A DNA stretch of 57,678 nucleotides. Source: Pseudomonas sp. QTF5. GTDB taxonomy: Bacteria > Pseudomonadota > Gammaproteobacteria > Pseudomonadales > Pseudomonadaceae. Below, piece after piece: positions 22,639 to 30,778 of the stretch. Position 1 is the stretch's first letter, and each line of letters opens with the position of its first letter. The translations under genes and the position numbers were made by a program. The DNA lies in NCBI RefSeq assembly GCF_000512695.2, contig NZ_AZRW02000042.1, positions 1 to 57,678 on the forward strand, in the 5' to 3' direction. Under the pieces are notes generated by a model. That model saw nothing but the letters and a program-made list of their open reading frames with translations, searched no databases and was not told the origin of the DNA.

Positions 22639-22971
22639 ATGGAAGTAGCCGCTAAGTTGTCGGGCGCTCGAATCTCCGCCCAGAAAGCCCGCTTGGTCGC
22701 CGACCAGATCCGCGGGAAGAAGGTGGGCGAAGCGCTCAACCTGTTGGCTTTCAGCAGTAAGAAAGCCGCCGAGATCATGAAGAAAGTGCTGGAGTCGGCC
22801 GTAGCCAACGCCGAGCATAACGAAGGCGCAGACGTTGATGACCTTAAAGTCAGCACCGTTTTCGTCAACGAAGGGCGTTCGCTGAAGCGAATCATGCCAC
22901 GTGCCAAAGGCCGTGCTGATCGCATCGTCAAGCGGTCTTGCCATATCACTGTCAAGGTTGCTGACAAGTAA
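22639..22971 (+). CDS. rplV: 50S ribosomal protein L22
   Basis: L22 lines the exit tunnel with a long beta hairpin. The 110-aa protein starts [20 protein letters not shown] and has the hairpin [18 protein letters not shown], where macrolide-resistance changes occur; none is evident. It ends 13 bases before rpsC. Confidence 0.98.
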
Positions 22972-22984
22972 CGGAGTCGAAGAG

Positions 22985-23671
22985 ATGGGTCAGAAAGTAC
23001 ATCCCATTGGCATTCGCCTGGGAATCGTCAAGGAGCACACCTCCGTCTGGTACGCAGACGGTCGGACTTATGCGGACTATTTGTTCGCTGATCTGAAGGT
23101 GCGTGAGTATCTCCAAGACAAACTAAAAAGCGCGTCCGTAAGCCGTATCGATATCCATCGTCCGGCCCAAACAGCACGTATCACCATCCACACCGCTCGT
23201 CCAGGTATCGTTATCGGGAAGAAAGGTGAAGATGTTGAGAAACTGCGTCAGGACCTGACCAAGCAAATGGGTGTGCCTGTGCACATCAATATCGAAGAAA
23301 TCCGCAAGCCGGAGCTCGACGGTATGTTGGTTGCGCAGAGCGTAGCTCAGCAGCTGGAGCGTCGCGTAATGTTCCGTCGCGCTATGAAGCGCGCTGTACA
23401 GAACGCCATGCGCATTGGTGCCAAAGGCATCAAAATCCAAGTGAGCGGTCGTCTCGGCGGTGCTGAAATCGCACGTACTGAATGGTATCGCGAAGGTCGT
23501 GTGCCACTGCACACCCTGCGTGCCGACATCGACTATGCCAACTACGAAGCTCACACCACTTATGGTGTGATCGGTGTAAAGGTTTGGATCTTCAAAGGCG
23601 AAGTAATTGGTGGTCGCCAAGAAGAACTGAAACCACAAGCACCAGCGCCTCGTAAAAAAGCTGCTAAGTAA
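22985..23671 (+). CDS. rpsC: 30S ribosomal protein S3
   Basis: S3 forms part of the mRNA entry channel and has helicase activity with S4. The ATG at 22985 gives 228 aa starting [13 protein letters not shown], the family norm; the frame extends upstream into rplV, but that part is not coding. The KH domain carries the [17 protein letters not shown] motif. It lies between rplV and rplP in the S10 operon. Confidence 0.98.
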
Positions 23672-23683
23672 GGGGTACGCCAA

Positions 23684-24097
23684 ATGTTGCAACCAAAGCG
23701 TACGAAGTTCCGCAAGCAGATGACTGGCCACAACCGTGGCTTGGCTCAGCGCGGTAGCAAAGTCAGCTTCGGCGAATATGCGCTGAAGTCTGTAGCTCGT
23801 GGTCGTCTCACCGCTCGTCAGATCGAGTCAGCGCGTCGTGCACTGACCCGTCACGTTAAGCGTGGCGGCAAGATCTGGATCCGTGTATTCCCGGACAAGC
23901 CTATTTCCAAAAAACCACTCGAAGTTCGGATGGGTAAAGGTAAAGGTAGCGTGGAATACTGGGTTGCCCAGATTCAGCCAGGCAAAGTCCTGTATGAAAT
24001 CGAGGGTGTTTCTGAAGAGCTGGCGCGTGAGGCATTTGCCCTGGCTGCTGCAAAGCTGCCGCTCGCCACTGCCTTCGTTAAACGGACGGTGATGTGA
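23684..24097 (+). CDS. rplP: 50S ribosomal protein L16
   Basis: L16 helps place the A-site tRNA near the peptidyl transferase centre. The 137-aa protein starts MLQPKRTKFRKQMTGHNRG. The RMGKGKGSVEYWVA region contains the conserved arginine hydroxylated by YcfD/RoxA in E. coli. Its stop overlaps the rpmC start (ATGA). Confidence 0.97.
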   Translation: MLQPKRTKFRKQMTGHNRGLAQRGSKVSFGEYALKSVARGRLTARQIESARRALTRHVKRGGKIWIRVFPDKPISKKPLEVRMGKGKGSVEYWVAQIQPGKVLYEIEGVSEELAREAFALAAAKLPLATAFVKRTVM

Positions 24098-24288
24098 TGA
24101 AAGCGAACGAACTTCGTGAAAAAGACGCGCCGCAGCTTAACGAGCAACTGCTCGGCCTGCTGCGCGACCAGTTCAATCTGCGCATGCAGAAAGCAACTGG
24201 CCAGTTGGGGCAGTCTCACCTGCTCCGGCAAGTTAAGCGTGACATCGCTCGCGTGAAGACTGTGCTCAAACAGCAGGCAGGTAAGTAA
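24097..24288 (+). CDS. rpmC: 50S ribosomal protein L29
   Basis: L29 is a small two-helix protein at the tunnel exit next to L23. The ATG at 24097 gives 63 aa starting MKANELREKDAPQLNEQL; a GTG three bases earlier is possible but less likely because the ATG overlaps the rplP stop as ATGA. rpsQ begins two bases after its stop. Confidence 0.96.
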   Translation: MKANELREKDAPQLNEQLLGLLRDQFNLRMQKATGQLGQSHLLRQVKRDIARVKTVLKQQAGK

Positions 24289-24290
24289 TC

Positions 24291-24557
24291 ATGGCTGAAG
24301 CCGAAAAAACCGTCCGTACGCTGACTGGCCGTGTTGTCAGCGACAAAATGGACAAGACCATCACCGTTCTGATCGAGCGTCGCGTAAAGCACCCGATCTA
24401 CGGTAAATACGTTAAGCGTTCGACTAAGCTGCACGCGCACGACGAAACCAATCAGTGCCACATCGGCGACAAAGTCACTATTCGTGAAACTCGTCCTTTG
24501 GCCAAGACCAAGTCTTGGGCGCTGGTTGATGTTCTCGAACGCGCTGTGGAAGTCTAA
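24291..24557 (+). CDS. rpsQ: 30S ribosomal protein S17
   Basis: S17 is a primary 16S rRNA-binding OB-fold protein. The 88-aa protein has the signature LTGRVVSDKMDKTITVLIER and the loop HDETNQCHIGDKVTIRETRP. It is the last gene of the S10 group; the spc group follows after 23 bases with no visible terminator. Confidence 0.98.
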   Translation: MAEAEKTVRTLTGRVVSDKMDKTITVLIERRVKHPIYGKYVKRSTKLHAHDETNQCHIGDKVTIRETRPLAKTKSWALVDVLERAVEV

Positions 24558-24580
24558 GGACTAGGGGTCGGAGAAATTAT

Positions 24581-24949
24581 ATGATTCAGACTCAATCCAT
24601 GCTCGATGTGGCCGATAACAGCGGCGCACGCCGCGTTATGTGCATCAAGGTGCTGGGTGGCTCCCATCGTCGTTACGCTGGTATCGGTGACATCATCAAA
24701 GTTACCGTGAAGGAAGCAATTCCTCGCGGTAAAGTGAAAAAAGGCCAAGTGATGACTGCTGTTGTAGTCCGCACTCGTCACGGCGTACGTCGTGCTGATG
24801 GCTCCATTATCCGCTTTGATGGCAACGCTGCTGTTCTTCTGAACAACAAGCAAGAGCCGATCGGCACCCGTATCTTTGGGCCAGTGACCCGTGAACTTCG
24901 TACTGAGAAGTTCATGAAGATCGTCTCGCTCGCCCCAGAAGTGCTGTAA
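24581..24949 (+). CDS. rplN: 50S ribosomal protein L14
   Basis: L14 forms intersubunit bridges with L19. The 122-aa protein starts MIQTQSMLDVADNSGARRVM, as in all bacteria. It is the first gene of the spc group and is probably read through from S10, because no promoter is evident in the 23-base spacer. Confidence 0.99.
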   Translation: MIQTQSMLDVADNSGARRVMCIKVLGGSHRRYAGIGDIIKVTVKEAIPRGKVKKGQVMTAVVVRTRHGVRRADGSIIRFDGNAAVLLNNKQEPIGTRIFGPVTRELRTEKFMKIVSLAPEVL

Positions 24950-24960
24950 GGAGATCCGAC

Positions 24961-25275
24961 ATGCAAAAGATTCGTCGTGACGACGAGATCATCGTGATCG
25001 CCGGCAAAGACAAAGGTAAGCGCGGTAAGGTGCTTAAGGTTCTCGCTAATAACCGTCTGGTTATCGGCGGTCTGAACCTGGTTAAGCGTCATACCAAGCC
25101 TAACCCGATGTCGGGCGTACAAGGCGGTATCGTCGAAAAAGAAGCTCCACTGGACGCTTCTAACGTCGCCATTTTCAACGGCGAAACCAACAAGGCAGAT
25201 CGCGTTGGTTTCAAAGTAGAAGACGGCAAGAAAATTCGTGTCTTCAAGTCGACCCAAAAAGCGGTTGATGCTTGA
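24961..25275 (+). CDS. rplX: 50S ribosomal protein L24
   Basis: L24 is an assembly initiator with a KOW motif (DDEIIVIAGKDKGKRGKVL, about residues 6-24). The protein is 104 aa. It sits between rplN and rplE, the region to which S8 binds for feedback control of the spc mRNA in E. coli. Confidence 0.98.
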   Translation: MQKIRRDDEIIVIAGKDKGKRGKVLKVLANNRLVIGGLNLVKRHTKPNPMSGVQGGIVEKEAPLDASNVAIFNGETNKADRVGFKVEDGKKIRVFKSTQKAVDA

Positions 25276-25297
25276 ACACTGCTAGGTAGATGAGACC

Positions 25298-25837
25298 ATG
25301 GCACGACTAAAAGAGATTTACTGGAAAGAAATCGCACCGAAGCTTAAGGAAGAACTTAAGCTTTCGAACGTGATGGAAGTTCCACGCGTTACAAAGATCA
25401 CCCTGAACATGGGTCTGGGCGAAGCAGTCGGTGACAAAAAAGTCATCGAGCACGCTGTTGCCGACCTGGAAAAGATCACCGGTCAGAAAGTCGTTGTGAC
25501 TTACGCTCGGAAATCCATCGCTGGCTTTAAAGTCCGTGAAGGTTGGCCGATCGGCGTCAAAGTGACCCTGCGCCGTGAGCGTATGTACGAATTCCTGGAT
25601 CGTCTGCTGTCGATCTCCCTGCCTCGGGTCCGCGACTTCCGCGGCCTGAATGCCAAGTCCTTCGATGGTCGTGGTAACTACAGCATGGGCGTTAAAGAGC
25701 AGATCATCTTCCCGGAAATCGACTACGACAAGATCGATGCTCTCCGCGGTCTGGACATTACCCTGACCACCACTGCCAAGAACGATGATGAAGGTCGCGC
25801 CCTGTTGCGTGCTTTCAAATTCCCGTTCCGCAACTGA
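25298..25837 (+). CDS. rplE: 50S ribosomal protein L5
   Basis: L5 belongs to the 5S rRNA particle and contacts P-site tRNA. The 179-aa protein has the family stretches MGLGEAVGDKKVIEHAV and ARKSIAGFKVREGWPIG. rpsN follows 13 bases later. Confidence 0.99.
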   Translation: MARLKEIYWKEIAPKLKEELKLSNVMEVPRVTKITLNMGLGEAVGDKKVIEHAVADLEKITGQKVVVTYARKSIAGFKVREGWPIGVKVTLRRERMYEFLDRLLSISLPRVRDFRGLNAKSFDGRGNYSMGVKEQIIFPEIDYDKIDALRGLDITLTTTAKNDDEGRALLRAFKFPFRN

Positions 25838-25850
25838 TTGGAGTAGGAAA

Positions 25851-26156
25851 ATGGCCAAGATGAGCATGAAAAACCGCGAGCTGAAGCGTCAGCTCACGGT
25901 TGCCAAGTACGCCAAAAAGCGTGCAGCACTGAAAGCTATCATCGTTGATCTGAACGCAAGTCCAGAAGCGCGTTGGGAAGCTACAGTAGCTCTGCAGAAG
26001 CAGCCACGTGACGCAAGCGCTTCGCGCATGCGTAACCGCTGCCGCCTGACCGGTCGTCCACACGGCGTTTACCGCAAGTTCGGCCTCGGCCGTAACAAAC
26101 TGCGTGAAGCTGCAATGCGTGGTGACGTACCTGGTCTGGTTAAAGCCAGCTGGTAA
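25851..26156 (+). CDS. rpsN: 30S ribosomal protein S14 (zinc-free form)
   Basis: S14 is assembled late into the 30S head. The ATG at 25851 gives 101 aa starting MAKMSMKNRELKRQL, the usual length of the long, C-minus form. Only one cysteine lies in the RCRLTGRPHGVYRKFGLGR motif, so no zinc site is possible. A 208-base gap with a hairpin and a new promoter follows before rpsH. Confidence 0.97.
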   Translation: MAKMSMKNRELKRQLTVAKYAKKRAALKAIIVDLNASPEARWEATVALQKQPRDASASRMRNRCRLTGRPHGVYRKFGLGRNKLREAAMRGDVPGLVKASW

Positions 26157-26217
26157 GCAATATCGAAGTCCCGGTGTCCAGGAGCGCGAGTTCCTGACCA
26201 CCGGTGACCTTGAACTT

Positions 26218-26250
26218 GAATCAAGCCCCTTTTGGGGCTTGATTCATTTG
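26218..26250 (+). terminator. Terminator-like hairpin between rpsN and rpsH
   Basis: GAATCAAGCCCC (26218-26229) pairs perfectly with GGGGCTTGATTC (26234-26245) around a TTTT loop. The following ATTTGTGG is only weakly T-rich, so partial read-through is likely. The 3' arm contains the -35 box of the next promoter. Confidence 0.7.
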
Positions 26251-26267
26251 TGGGGTGTGTCTAGAAT
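26239..26267 (+). promoter_or_regulatory. Promoter in front of rpsH
   Basis: TTGATT (26239-26244), inside the hairpin's 3' arm, and TAGAAT (26262-26267) lie 17 bases apart. The resulting leader of about 90 bases before rpsH (26365) contains AGCC-GCAA-GGCT (26323-26334) followed by TATTTTTTT, and an AGGAG site. The call is by motif match only. Confidence 0.7.
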
Positions 26268-26364
26268 ACCCGGCTCGCCTGAGCCCGTGCTTTTTTCGCA
26301 TGGAGTTTCTCGGCGAAGGTAGTAGCCGCAAGGCTTATTTTTTTGTATTAGGAGCGTCTAGCCC

Positions 26365-26757
26365 ATGAGTATGCAGGACCCGTTAGCGGACATGCTAACT
26401 CGAATCCGTAATGCCCAGATGGCTGAAAAGTCCGTCGTAAGCATGCCTTCTTCCACGTTGAAGGTGGCTGTAGCTAAAGTCCTGAAGGACGAAGGTTACA
26501 TCGCGGGTTATCAGATCAGCAGCGAAACAAAACCACTGCTGTCTATCGAGCTGAAATATTTCGAAGGCCGTCCGGTCATCGAAGAAGTGAAGCGCGTTAG
26601 CCGTCCAGGCCTGCGTCAGTACAAGTCCGTCGATGATCTGCCAAAAGTTCGTGGCGGTCTCGGTGTGTCTATCGTCTCCACCAACAAAGGTGTGATGACG
26701 GATCGTGCTGCGCGCGCTGCCGGTGTCGGCGGCGAAGTTCTTTGCACTGTGTTCTAA
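26365..26757 (+). CDS. rpsH: 30S ribosomal protein S8
   Basis: S8 binds the central domain of 16S rRNA and in E. coli represses the spc mRNA. The 130-aa protein has the signature LPKVRGGLGVSIVSTNKGVMTDR near the C-terminus. It begins a new transcription unit here, separated from rpsN by a hairpin and a promoter, which differs from the compact E. coli spacing. Confidence 0.98.
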   Translation: MSMQDPLADMLTRIRNAQMAEKSVVSMPSSTLKVAVAKVLKDEGYIAGYQISSETKPLLSIELKYFEGRPVIEEVKRVSRPGLRQYKSVDDLPKVRGGLGVSIVSTNKGVMTDRAARAAGVGGEVLCTVF

Positions 26758-26769
26758 GGGGGGATAAGC

Positions 26770-27303
26770 ATGTCACGCGTCGCTAAGAACCCCGTTAAGC
26801 TGCCAGCCGGTGTCGAAGTCAAATTCGCAGGCCAACAGCTTTCGGTGAAGGGTGCCAAGGGCACTCTCGAACTGAACATCCATTCGTCCGTTGAGATCGT
26901 TGAAGAAGCTGGTGAGCTGCGTTTCGCTGCTCGCAATGGCGATCAACAAACTCGCGCAATGGCTGGTACCACTCGTGCGTTGGTAAACAACATGGTCCAA
27001 GGCGTAAGCCAAGGCTTCGAGCGCAAGCTCCAGCTGGTCGGTGTTGGTTACAAAGCGCAAGCAAAAGGCACAGTGCTGAATCTGGCTCTTGGCTTCTCGC
27101 ACCCAGTGGATTATGAACTGCCGGAAGGCATCACCGCTGAGACTCCTAGCCAGACCGATATCCTGATCAAGGGCATCGATAAGCAGCTGGTAGGTCAAGT
27201 GGCCGCCGAGATCCGCGACTTCCGTCCACCAGAGCCGTACAAAGGCAAAGGTGTGCGCTACGCGGACGAAGTCGTCCGTCGTAAAGAAGCCAAGAAGAAG
27301 TAG
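26770..27303 (+). CDS. rplF: 50S ribosomal protein L6
   Basis: L6 binds near the sarcin-ricin loop and has a duplicated fold. The 177-aa protein ends with the family signature RPPEPYKGKGVRYADEVVRRK. It lies 12 bases after rpsH and 10 before rplR. Confidence 0.98.
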   Translation: MSRVAKNPVKLPAGVEVKFAGQQLSVKGAKGTLELNIHSSVEIVEEAGELRFAARNGDQQTRAMAGTTRALVNNMVQGVSQGFERKLQLVGVGYKAQAKGTVLNLALGFSHPVDYELPEGITAETPSQTDILIKGIDKQLVGQVAAEIRDFRPPEPYKGKGVRYADEVVRRKEAKKK

Positions 27304-27313
27304 GGCATAGCAA

Positions 27314-27664
27314 ATGACCGACAAAAAAGTTACTCGACTGCGTCGCGCTCGCAAAGCACGCCTGAAAATGCACGAACTCGAAGTCGTGCGTCTCTGCGTG
27401 TTCCGCTCGTCGCAGCACATCTACGCCCAGGTCATTTCGGCCGACGGCAACAAAGTCCTGGCAAGTGCCTCGACTTTGGATAAAGAACTGCGTGATGGCG
27501 CCACTGGCAACATCGACGCGGCCACTAAGGTTGGCCAGCTGGTCGCTACGCGTGCTAAAGCCGCTGGCGTCTCGCAGGTGGCTTTCGACCGCTCTGGCTT
27601 CAAGTATCACGGCCGCGTCAAGGCGCTGGCTGATGCTGCTCGTGAAGCTGGGCTGGAGTTCTAA
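27314..27664 (+). CDS. rplR: 50S ribosomal protein L18
   Basis: L18 delivers 5S rRNA to the large subunit together with L5. The 116-aa protein has the basic N-terminus with RLRRARKARLKM and the C-terminal VAFDRSGFKYHGRVKALAD segment. rpsE starts three bases after its stop. Confidence 0.98.
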   Translation: MTDKKVTRLRRARKARLKMHELEVVRLCVFRSSQHIYAQVISADGNKVLASASTLDKELRDGATGNIDAATKVGQLVATRAKAAGVSQVAFDRSGFKYHGRVKALADAAREAGLEF

Positions 27665-27667
27665 GTT

Positions 27668-28168
27668 ATGTCAAATAACGACCAAAAGCGCGACGAAGGC
27701 TACATCGAGAAGCTGGTTCAAGTTAACCGCGTAGCCAAAACCGTTAAAGGCGGCCGTATCTTCACTTTCACCGCGTTGACCGTGGTTGGTGATGGTAAAG
27801 GGCGTGTTGGCTTCGGCCGTGGCAAGTCGCGTGAAGTGCCTGCTGCGATCCAGAAGGCAATGGAAGCTGCTCGCCGCAACATGATCCAAGTTGATCTGAA
27901 CGGCACCACTCTGCAGTACGCGATGAAGTCCGCTCACGGCGCTTCGAAGGTGTACATGCAGCCTGCTTCTGAAGGTACCGGTATCATCGCTGGCGGCGCT
28001 ATGCGTGCTGTCCTCGAAGTTGCTGGCGTTCAGAACGTTCTGGCCAAGTGCTACGGCTCGACTAACCCGGTAAACGTGGTTCACGCCACTTTCAAAGGTT
28101 TGAAAGCTATGCAGTCTCCTGAATCCATTGCCGCCAAGCGTGGCAAAAGCGTCAAGGAGATCTTCTGA
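27668..28168 (+). CDS. rpsE: 30S ribosomal protein S5
   Basis: S5 helps form the mRNA entry site and affects accuracy. The 166-aa protein has the S5 signature GGRIFTFTALTVVGDGKGRVGFG. The spectinomycin loop residues near position 20 (VNRVAKTVKGGR) look wild type. Confidence 0.98.
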   Translation: MSNNDQKRDEGYIEKLVQVNRVAKTVKGGRIFTFTALTVVGDGKGRVGFGRGKSREVPAAIQKAMEAARRNMIQVDLNGTTLQYAMKSAHGASKVYMQPASEGTGIIAGGAMRAVLEVAGVQNVLAKCYGSTNPVNVVHATFKGLKAMQSPESIAAKRGKSVKEIF

Positions 28169-28170
28169 TC

Positions 28171-28347
28171 ATGGCTACCGTTAAAGTTACGCTGATCAAA
28201 AGCATGACCGGCCGCATCCCTAACCACAAATTGTGCGTTAAGGGTCTGGGTCTGCGTCGCATCGGTCACACTGTAGAAGTACTTGATACTCCCGAGAACC
28301 GCGGGATGATCAACAAGGCTTACTACATGCTGCGTGTCGAGGGTTAA
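28171..28347 (+). CDS. rpmD: 50S ribosomal protein L30
   Basis: L30 is a small ferredoxin-like-fold protein of the large subunit. The ATG at 28171 gives 58 aa, starting MATVKVTLIKSMTGRIPNHK and ending MLRVEG at TAA 28345-28347. It lies two bases after the rpsE stop and three before rplO. Length and context match the family exactly. Confidence 0.97.
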   Translation: MATVKVTLIKSMTGRIPNHKLCVKGLGLRRIGHTVEVLDTPENRGMINKAYYMLRVEG

Positions 28348-28350
28348 TCG

Positions 28351-28788
28351 ATGAAACTCAATGATCTGAGTCCAGCGCCGGGTTCCCGTCGCGAAAAGCA
28401 TCGTCCGGGCCGTGGTATCGGTAGTGGTTTGGGCAAGACCGGTGGCCGTGGCCACAAAGGTCAGTCCTCCCGCTCCGGTGGCACCATTGCTCCAGGCTTT
28501 GAAGGCGGTCAACAGCCGCTGCATCGTCGCCTGCCGAAGTTCGGTTTCGTTTCCCTGAAAGCCATGGATCGCGCAGAAGTGCGTTTGTCCGAGCTGGCTA
28601 AAGTGGAAGGCGACATCGTCACCGTGCAGTCCCTGAAAGATGCCAACGTGATCAACGTCAACGTTCAGCGTGTGAAAATCATGCTGTCCGGCGAAGTTAC
28701 TCGCGCTGTCACCATCGGAAAGGGAATCGGCGCCACCAAAGGTGCGCGTGCGGCTATCGAAGCAGCTGGCGGCAAGTTCGAGGAATAA
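28351..28788 (+). CDS. rplO: 50S ribosomal protein L15
   Basis: L15 organises domains of 23S rRNA during late assembly. The 145-aa protein has a Gly- and Arg-rich N-terminal extension (HRPGRGIGSGLGKTGGRGHKG) and a globular C-terminal domain. secY follows at the next base. Confidence 0.98.
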   Translation: MKLNDLSPAPGSRREKHRPGRGIGSGLGKTGGRGHKGQSSRSGGTIAPGFEGGQQPLHRRLPKFGFVSLKAMDRAEVRLSELAKVEGDIVTVQSLKDANVINVNVQRVKIMLSGEVTRAVTIGKGIGATKGARAAIEAAGGKFEE

Positions 28789-30117
28789 ATGGCTAAGCAA
28801 GGTGCTCTCTCTGCGCTCGGCAAAGGCGGTATGTCTGAACTCTGGGCTCGTCTGCGTTTTCTATTCTTGGCGATTATCGTCTACCGAATAGGCGCACACA
28901 TCCCGGTTCCAGGTATCAACCCGGACCGACTCGCGGACCTGTTTCGACAGAATGAGGGGACCATTCTTAGCTTGTTCAACATGTTTTCCGGCGGCGCGCT
29001 GGAACGGATGAGCATCTTTGCACTGGGGATCATGCCGTACATTTCGGCATCGATCATCATGCAGCTGATGACCGCCGTCAGCCCGCAGTTGGAACAGTTG
29101 AAGAAGGAAGGTGAAGCTGGGCGTCGCAAGATCGCTCAGTACACCCGCTACGGCACTGTCGTCCTCGCTCTCGTTCAGGCAATTGGCATGTCCATTGGTC
29201 TGGCAGGGCAGGGCGTTGCGTTCACTGGTGACTTTGGCTTCCATTTCGTCGCGGTATCCACGTTTGTGGCTGGTGCGATGTTCATGATGTGGCTGGGTGA
29301 GCAGATTACTGAGCGTGGTGTTGGCAACGGTATCTCGATGTTGATTTTCGCAGGTATCGTCGCCGGTCTTCCGAGAGCAATCGGGCAGTCTTTCGAGTCT
29401 GCACGTCAGGGTGACATCAACATTTTCGCCCTGGTTGCCATCGGTTTGCTGGCAGTAGCGATTATCGGTTTCGTGGTGTTCATTGAGCGTGGCCAGCGTC
29501 GTATTGCTGTTCACTACGCCAAGCGTCAGCAGGGCCGTAAGGTCTTTGCTGCGCAGACTAGCCACTTGCCGTTGAAGGTGAACATGGCCGGTGTTATTCC
29601 GGCCATTTTCGCGAGCAGCATTTTGCTGTTCCCGGCTTCGTTGGGTACCTGGTTCGGTCAGTCTGAAGGTATGGGCTGGCTGCAGGACATCTCGCAGTCG
29701 ATCGCTCCTGGTCAGCCGTTGAATATTCTGCTGTTTAGTGCAGGGATTATTTTCTTCTGCTTCTTCTATACGGCGTTGATGTTCAATCCGAAAGACGTAG
29801 CGGAAAACCTGAAGAAGTCCGGTGCCTTTATTCCGGGCATCCGTCCGGGTGAGCAGTCTGCGCGCTACATTGATGGCGTTCTGACTCGTTTGACCCTGTT
29901 CGGTGCTCTATATATGACGGCCGTGTGCTTGTTGCCCCAGTTCCTGGTGGTTGCAGCAAACGTTCCGTTCTACCTTGGCGGGACCTCGTTGCTGATCGTC
30001 GTCGTGGTTGTGATGGACTTCATGTCCCAAGTACAATCGCACCTCGTTTCGCACCAGTACGAATCCCTGATGAAGAAAGCCAACCTGAAGGGTTACGGCA
30101 GCGGCATGTTGCGCTGA
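28789..30117 (+). CDS. secY: Preprotein translocase subunit SecY
   Basis: SecY forms the protein-conducting channel of the inner membrane. The 442-aa protein has ten predicted hydrophobic segments, starting LRFLFLAIIVYRIGAHIPVPG, which contains the plug-proximal signature. The cytoplasmic loop with GERGVGNGISMLIFAGIV is also typical. It starts directly after the rplO stop, the standard spc position. Its partner SecE is encoded at 3009-3377. Confidence 0.98.
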   Translation: MAKQGALSALGKGGMSELWARLRFLFLAIIVYRIGAHIPVPGINPDRLADLFRQNEGTILSLFNMFSGGALERMSIFALGIMPYISASIIMQLMTAVSPQLEQLKKEGEAGRRKIAQYTRYGTVVLALVQAIGMSIGLAGQGVAFTGDFGFHFVAVSTFVAGAMFMMWLGEQITERGVGNGISMLIFAGIVAGLPRAIGQSFESARQGDINIFALVAIGLLAVAIIGFVVFIERGQRRIAVHYAKRQQGRKVFAAQTSHLPLKVNMAGVIPAIFASSILLFPASLGTWFGQSEGMGWLQDISQSIAPGQPLNILLFSAGIIFFCFFYTALMFNPKDVAENLKKSGAFIPGIRPGEQSARYIDGVLTRLTLFGALYMTAVCLLPQFLVVAANVPFYLGGTSLLIVVVVVMDFMSQVQSHLVSHQYESLMKKANLKGYGSGMLR

Positions 30118-30144
30118 GTACCCATAAGGTTCGAGGAGTTGGTG

Positions 30145-30261
30145 ATGAAAGTTCGTGCATCGGTGAAAAAGCTGTGCCGTAACTGCAAAATTATTCGCCG
30201 CGAAGGTGTTGTTCGAGTAATTTGCAGCGCGGAACCGCGTCACAAACAGCGCCAAGGCTGA
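30145..30261 (+). CDS. rpmJ: 50S ribosomal protein L36 (zinc form)
   Basis: The ATG at 30145 opens a 38-aa frame reading [19 protein letters not shown] and ending HKQRQG before TGA at 30259-30261. Cys11, Cys14, Cys27 and His33 form the zinc site of the C-plus form. It lies 27 bases after secY with a GAGGAG site upstream. The position between secY and rpsM is the normal one. Confidence 0.97.
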
Positions 30262-30279
30262 GTGTGATTGTGCTTCAAG

Positions 30280-30303
30280 CCCGGCAGCTAGTGCGCTGCC
30301 GGG
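30280..30303 (+). terminator. Terminator-like hairpin between rpmJ and rpsM
   Basis: CCCGGCAGC (30280-30288) pairs perfectly with GCTGCCGGG (30295-30303) around TAGTGC. The following TTGATTATTTGTTATT is moderately T-rich and also forms the start of the next promoter, so termination may be partial. Confidence 0.65.
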
Positions 30304-30332
30304 TTGATTATTTGTTATTACAGCGATATTAT
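30304..30332 (+). promoter_or_regulatory. Promoter of the alpha operon
   Basis: TTGATT (30304-30309) and TATTAT (30327-30332) lie 17 bases apart, about 60 bases before rpsM. The -35 box starts at the first base after the hairpin. Confidence 0.7.
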
Positions 30333-30391
30333 CTCGCGCCCTATTTCTTGGCTTCCGGGGCGTAGGTAGCTGTCAATTGGAGTCCCACTGA

Positions 30392-30748
30392 ATGGCCCGT
30401 ATTGCAGGCGTTAACATTCCAGATAACAAGCATACTGTTATCTCGCTGACCTACATCTATGGTGTTGGTCGCACTACTGCACAGAAAATTTGTGCAGTGA
30501 CTGGGGTAAACCCAGCCGCAAAGATCAAAGATCTGAGCGACGAGCAGATTGAACAGCTGCGTGGCGAAGTGGCGAAGTTCACCACTGAAGGTGACCTGCG
30601 TCGCGAAATCAACATGAAAATCAAGCGTTTGATGGACCTCGGTTGCTATCGCGGTCTGCGTCATCGTCGTGGTCTTCCAGTGCGCGGTCAGCGTACCAAG
30701 ACTAACGCGCGTACCCGTAAAGGTCCGCGTAAGCCGATCCGCAAGTAA
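30392..30748 (+). CDS. rpsM: 30S ribosomal protein S13
   Basis: S13 contacts P-site tRNA and forms head-body bridges. The 118-aa protein starts MARIAGVNIPDNKHTVISLT and has the C-terminal signature CYRGLRHRRGLPVRGQRTKT. It opens the alpha group rpsM-rpsK-rpsD-rpoA-rplQ behind its own promoter. Confidence 0.98.
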   Translation: MARIAGVNIPDNKHTVISLTYIYGVGRTTAQKICAVTGVNPAAKIKDLSDEQIEQLRGEVAKFTTEGDLRREINMKIKRLMDLGCYRGLRHRRGLPVRGQRTKTNARTRKGPRKPIRK

Positions 30749-30778
30749 TCGCCCCAGCGAATCGACAGGAAATTAATC

